A stretch of DNA of 64,000 nt from Aselliscus stoliczkanus (taxonomy: Eukaryota; Chordata; Mammalia; Chiroptera; Hipposideridae), in assembly GCA_033961575.1 (NCBI GenBank), contig CM066728.1, forward strand, positions 104,918,852 through 104,982,851, read 5' to 3'. The position numbers and the translations under genes were made by a program. This document shows positions 60,111 through 64,000 of the stretch, piece after piece. The notes below the pieces were generated by a model that was not told where the DNA came from, searched no databases, and worked only from the letters and a program-made list of their open reading frames with translations. How positions within the stretch are numbered: position 1 is the stretch's first letter; every line of letters begins with the position of its first letter.

Positions 60111-61005
60111 ACTCTCCCACATTCAAACATCATTGGTCTCTTTAACAAATGGATTTGAGAGACTTCTCAGTTAATTTGAAGCACTGAAATCATATTTTAA
60201 TTCAGAATGAAGGGTCTCAAAAAATCTTATTGACTTTTAAAGTAATTTAATAAGTGAGGCCTACTTATTTCTTGTTCATATAGTGTTCAGTATCTCATTA
60301 GCAACAAAATTATGTAAATTGAAAGAAGTGCAAACAGTGTTAGTTAAGTACTCCATCACTTCAGGGAGGTCATTGAATGTGTTAAAGAGAGAAATGACAA
60401 AATTTTATCCCTTTAAGTGTCACGGCTGTTCTTAAAAGCAACATTACTTATGAATAAGAAATTCTGAGTTAAATTGGATAATTATGACAATTGCCATGAC
60501 TATTATTTAAAATGAATTTTGTCCCTTGAAGAATCTAATTCTTTTACACGATGTTACTAATTACTCTTCCAGCATGGGGCCCAGTGTATCACCATATATA
60601 GCATTGAAGAAGATGAAGGGGTTAAAAAATGCACTAATGCTGGCTTGTTTGTTTTTGTCAATAGATAATATTTAAAAAATGTGTTGCTGAAGAGATTCAA
60701 TGTAATTTCATAAAGTGAAAAAGCAAGTTATGACATGAAAGATGGCATTATGTGTTTCAACAAATCAAACTTGAAAAGTTTCTCAGTGATGTTAACTTTA
60801 TGCCAGTGCATGGTCATAATGTTAATGCTGAGTGTGTTTTTCATTCATAAATGTTCAGTAGGCAAAAGAATGGTATAATTTGGATGTGGCCACTCTACAA
60901 TGTGATTGGAATATAGGGTGTACCTGAAAGGACTTTTGTAAATAAATTCTGCTAAACAAGAAACTCTTAAGGAGAGCCTTAATAGGGACTATAACAGAAT
61001 ATATA
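60111..61005. other. Unique AT-rich DNA
   Basis: No recognised gene or repeat. Confidence 0.5.
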
Positions 61006-61025
61006 ATTAAAGACATGTAATTTGG

Positions 61026-61891
61026 CTTTTTCACAAAGATGGCACAGAAAGTGAAGAAGGAAGCCCCTCCCCTCCCAAAGCCAAAGCCAAAGCAAAGGTT
61101 TTGAAACCAAAGAAAGCAGCGCCGAAAAGAGTCCACAGCCACAAATATAAGATCCGCACATCACCCACCTTCTAAAGGCCCAAGACACTGCGGCTCCAAA
61201 GGCAGCCCAGATATCCTGGGAAGAGCGCCCCTGGAGAAACAAACTTGACCACTGTGCCATCATCAAATTCCCCCTGACTACCGAGTCAGCCATGAAGAAG
61301 AGAGAAGACAACAACACACTGTGTTCAATGTGGATGTCAAGGCCAACAAGCACCAGATCAGACAGGCTGGGAAGAGGCTCTCTGACATTGACGTGGCCAA
61401 GGTCAACACCCTGATCAGGCCTGATGGGTAAAAGAAGGCATATGTTTGACTGGTTCCTGACTAGGATGCTTTGGATGTTGCCAACAAAATTGGGATCATC
61501 TAAGCCAGGGGTCGGCAAACTGTGGCTCATGAGCCGCATGCGGCTCTTTGGGTACATTCCATCTCAAAAGTTTGCGGACCCCTGGAAAAGCAAATCCTGT
61601 CCCTCACAACAATTTAAAAATGATTTGAGAGCCACAAATATATTTTTACATAATCACCATTATGTGAATAATATCCTTTAAAATTTTTATACATGAAACT
61701 GTGATAGTTTTATTTTCATTTTCAATTTTACTTCAGAGCCACATGTATGCACCCAAAGAGCCACATGTGGCTTGTGAGCCTCAGTTTGCTGACCCCTCGA
61801 GGCTCTTCTATCTCAAAAGTTTGCTGACCCCTGATCTAAGCAGAGTCCAGTTAGCTAATTCTAAATACAAAGTTTTTTCACTGTGAAAAAA
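61026..61891 (+). pseudogene. RPL23A: Processed pseudogene of ribosomal protein L23a
   Basis: An intronless retrocopy of RPL23A mRNA (large-subunit protein uL23, which binds 26S/28S rRNA near the exit tunnel; parent about 156 codons). The start ATG is at 61039 and the stop-equivalent TAA at 61501-61503. The reading is M-A-Q-K-V-K-K-E-A at the start, and later blocks such as 'ttccccctgactaccgagtc' and 'atgttgccaacaaaattggg' match the parent. It is dead: a 1-bp deletion near 61071 shifts the frame, an in-frame TAA lies at 61173-61175, a further 1-bp loss lies near 61232 and another near 61320, and GGG-TAA occurs near 61430. The 3' UTR resumes after a nested hAT element ('gagtccagttagctaattct') and ends in an A run. 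Target duplications AAAGACATGTAATTTGG (61009-61025; 61892-61908) prove L1-mediated insertion. The 192-codon minus-strand frame (61557-60979) is an antisense artefact. Confidence 0.96.
61506..61833 (+). mobile_element. Non-autonomous hAT element nested in the RPL23A retrocopy
   Basis: Begins CAGGGGTCGGCAAACTGTGG and ends 'agtttgctgacccctg', terminal inverted repeats of about 15 bp. Exact 8-bp target duplications ATCTAAGC flank it (61498-61505; 61834-61841), as hAT transposases make. Subterminal repeats 'gagccgcatgcggctc' and 'agccacatgtggct' are palindromic. No transposase frame. A terminal module ('tctcaaaagtttgc' plus 'gacccctg') occurs at both 61562-61584 and 61811-61833, and another TIR-like end at 61783-61798. 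Confidence 0.95.
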
Positions 61892-61908
61892 AAAGACATG
61901 TAATTTGG

Positions 61909-63090
61909 ATACTTATAGTGAGGAGAGATGGTGTGAATCCATTACAGTAGACTTACACTATTTTGTGTAGGAAAAGCTAGGAAAGCTTGTTCAATAAAAA
62001 AACAATATGAGACTTGGAGACTGAGAGAAATCCCTTCTTTGGTTCCACATATAATAGAGTAAAGCATGAATAGGGGGACATATGTCCTCTTGGAATGCCT
62101 GTTGGGGAATATTGGAGTGTCATGGGATATTGCAAAACATTTTGAAATGCCAAAAAAAAAAAAAAGAAAAAAGAAAGCATTCACTGTTTGGAATAGGAAA
62201 TCCCTTATGTTATCTCTACCTTTCATAGTTTTGAGCTATTTAACATCTGTCTAAATTATATAAAACTGATAATAATACAAATGGTTCTTGTCCTTAGATA
62301 TGTAAATCAGTTGTGTTCAGTAGAATGTAGTGGGTTTTCCATATTGCCCTATGGATAGACTCATTTTTGCCTCTATCTATAAGTTCATTTCAGCTTTTCT
62401 TGTTTCCCTGTATATATGTTATACTTTGGAGTCTCCTTTGAACCAGTTGAAATGTTTATGGTTGGCTCATTAATTAAATATAAACTTCTGACAATGTTCA
62501 TTTTACATTGTCATGAGAGTCACAATTATGACCTCTTTCACAAATAGCCTTTCATCACTTTTGAAGGTCATTCACTGAGATGTGCCATGGACTCATCTGA
62601 CAGAGCCAGGTGAGCTGTGGTGCCAGAACATTGTACCCATGGGCAGCGTAAGCCCAGGAACATCTTTCCTTGGCTTGCAGAAGTGAACGTGAGCAGCAAT
62701 CGAATAATTTTGCTCAAACTCTATTTCTTTAGACTTTGGATTTTGTTTTAATTATCGGTTAGTTTATAGATGGAAAGTTATTCCCAATTGGTGGCAGCTG
62801 TGGTTGGAAACTTGGCTTTATAGTCTGAACATTTGGTGATCTCTATAAATGGATTAATGGATTACAGAGATCTGTTTTTGGTGGAGTGAGAGATGACAGA
62901 GAATCTGGATTGTTAATCATTTATCATTATGTCTGGTTTGAGCTCAGTTCAATTAAGAATTTTATGATCACAGAGCAGAATACAGCTCACTGAGATACAA
63001 TGGAAAAGAAATATCTCTTGTCATTTTATACTTGTTTGATAGTTGGAAACAAGTATTAGTATTCATTTCTAGGGGAACTACCCCTATTCT
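61909..63090. other. Unique AT-rich DNA
   Basis: No recognised gene or repeat. A run at 62151-62164. Confidence 0.5.
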
Positions 63091-63099
63091 TCAGTTTCT

Positions 63100-63450
63100 G
63101 TCTATGTGTAAGTGGAGACGTCTTCTGTCCTTGGTCCTAAGCTGAGGGTGGGAATGTGACTTACACACAATCAACAACAACCCAACAACAACAACACTGA
63201 AAATCATCCTATCCCCAGTGATTGGTTCAGGGATGACCATGTGACCCAACTAGAGCCAATAAGAGCAGAGAGACTCTTGTAGGGACTTTTGTGAGGGAGA
63301 CACTGCATTTTCAGCTGTACTTGAACCTGGGAATGTCTTGCTTTGAACTTGCTGGAAGGCTTGTTTTCACCACAGGATGCCTGAGACTGAAGAAGCACCA
63401 AAGAATAGAGCTAAGAAATTGAGGGAAACTGAATCCAGAGGTCCTCTCTA
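63100..63450. mobile_element. Old interspersed repeat, family uncertain
   Basis: 'agtgattggttcagggatga', 'ccatgtgacccaactagagc' and 'caataagagcagagagactc' form a familiar mammalian repeat block whose family I cannot fix. A CAACAA simple stretch lies at 63170-63197. Confidence 0.5.
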
Positions 63451-64000
63451 GAGAATGTGCTCCTATGAAATTTAATGAGGTCACGGATTGGACAGAGATA
63501 ATTATTTGAGTAAAATTTTCTTCTCAAGAAAGATTGGAAGAGCATTTTCGTTTGGCAATGAAATACACATCCCCAAAGATGGTGGCAATGCGTGGAGATT
63601 CCTAGGACCGTTGGTGCAAACTGGTGGTCCTGGGAGGCATGGGAGCAAGATGCTTTGGCCGTAGTTATTGAATTTGGGATTACAGATGTTTCATGGGGAT
63701 GTCAGTCTCTCTGTCATCTTTCTGTCGAGAAAATTCACACCCTTAGAGGCTGCAGAAATCTAAGGACCTGCAGCCCAAGCATGAAGTCAATAGATAAGTC
63801 CCACTTTCTTCTCTACCATTGGCCCAAGGTGCTTCTGGTTCTCTCAACTTTCAGCATCTTTACTTCACATAAAGGTGTCTCTGCTTTCCCCTGAGCCTGG
63901 GCCCTGCACAGAGGCTGATTGATGTTATGTGTGGAAGGGAATTTCTGGACCTGTGCCTTTCCTCTGGGGTAAAAGCCAGTGAAACCAACTCTGGACCCTA
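63451..64000. other. Unassigned sequence to the window end
   Basis: Less AT-rich; a frame of 100 codons at 63592-63894 has no recognised domain. May continue the repeat to its left. Confidence 0.45.

Noticed and set aside
60979..61557. 192-codon minus-strand open frame, the longest in the window
   Set aside because: It is antisense to the RPL23A retrocopy and runs into the hAT element; the sense strand explains the sequence fully.
1..64000. CRISPR arrays, bacterial operons, riboswitches or phage
   Set aside because: The sequence is vertebrate nuclear DNA; the only regular repeats are microsatellites, one two-copy duplication and transposable elements.
1..64000. snRNA, Y RNA, 7SL/Alu or 5S-derived copies
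   Set aside because: I looked for their well-known starts and did not see them; the absence of Alu and B1 also argues against primates and rodents.

Overview
This window is nuclear DNA of a placental mammal. It is AT-rich and non-coding, built almost entirely of interspersed repeats of different ages separated by diverged single-copy sequence. I found no intact protein-coding gene. The open frames of 60-190 codons look like chance frames or fall inside repeats. The one recognisable host gene is a dead retrocopy of RPL23A at 61.0-61.9 kb. MIR, L2, MaLR (MLT1/MST), ERV-L and MER5-type copies identify a placental mammal. Three long tRNA-headed SINEs ending in an AATAAA + TCTTTT tail, several short copies of the same head, a mariner fragment and a young-looking hAT element point to a bat. 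From memory, the SINE tail resembles those of Yinpterochiroptera (rhinolophoid-type bats); that assignment is inference, not a database result.

Layout. 0-1.3 kb: L1 ORF2 pieces in opposite orientations around a MaLR LTR. 1.3-9.9 kb: mostly unique sequence with MIR relics, a full CRE palindrome (5.5 kb) and a perfect short hairpin (6.4 kb). 9.9-25 kb: L1 3' ends, MIR, MER5A and MLT1 relics, a short SINE at 16.8 kb and a double E-box palindrome at 10.5 kb. 25-31.4 kb: denser repeats, including two long SINEs, another SINE and several LTR-like stretches. 31.4-34.1 kb: repeat-poor interval, the best place to look for a functional non-coding element. 34.1-45.1 kb: MIR, SINE, MER5A, LTR relics, ERV-L pol remnants (about 37.7-39.8 kb), several L1 3' ends and an internally deleted L1 that keeps its 5' UTR (42.4-45.1 kb). 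45-58 kb: mostly unique AT-rich DNA with L2, MaLR and microsatellites. 58.1-64 kb: deleted mariner, L1 pieces, a long SINE and the RPL23A retrocopy carrying a nested hAT element.

No genes work together here. What the window does offer is a history of insertions, several of which can be ordered by nesting and target-site duplications (TSDs). I saw no novel gene system. The most checkable observations are the nested RPL23A/hAT locus, the SINE architecture, the deleted mariner, and a few compact palindromes and splice-like signals in unique DNA. Repeat names come from memory of family consensus sequences, and edges are approximate unless TSDs are given.
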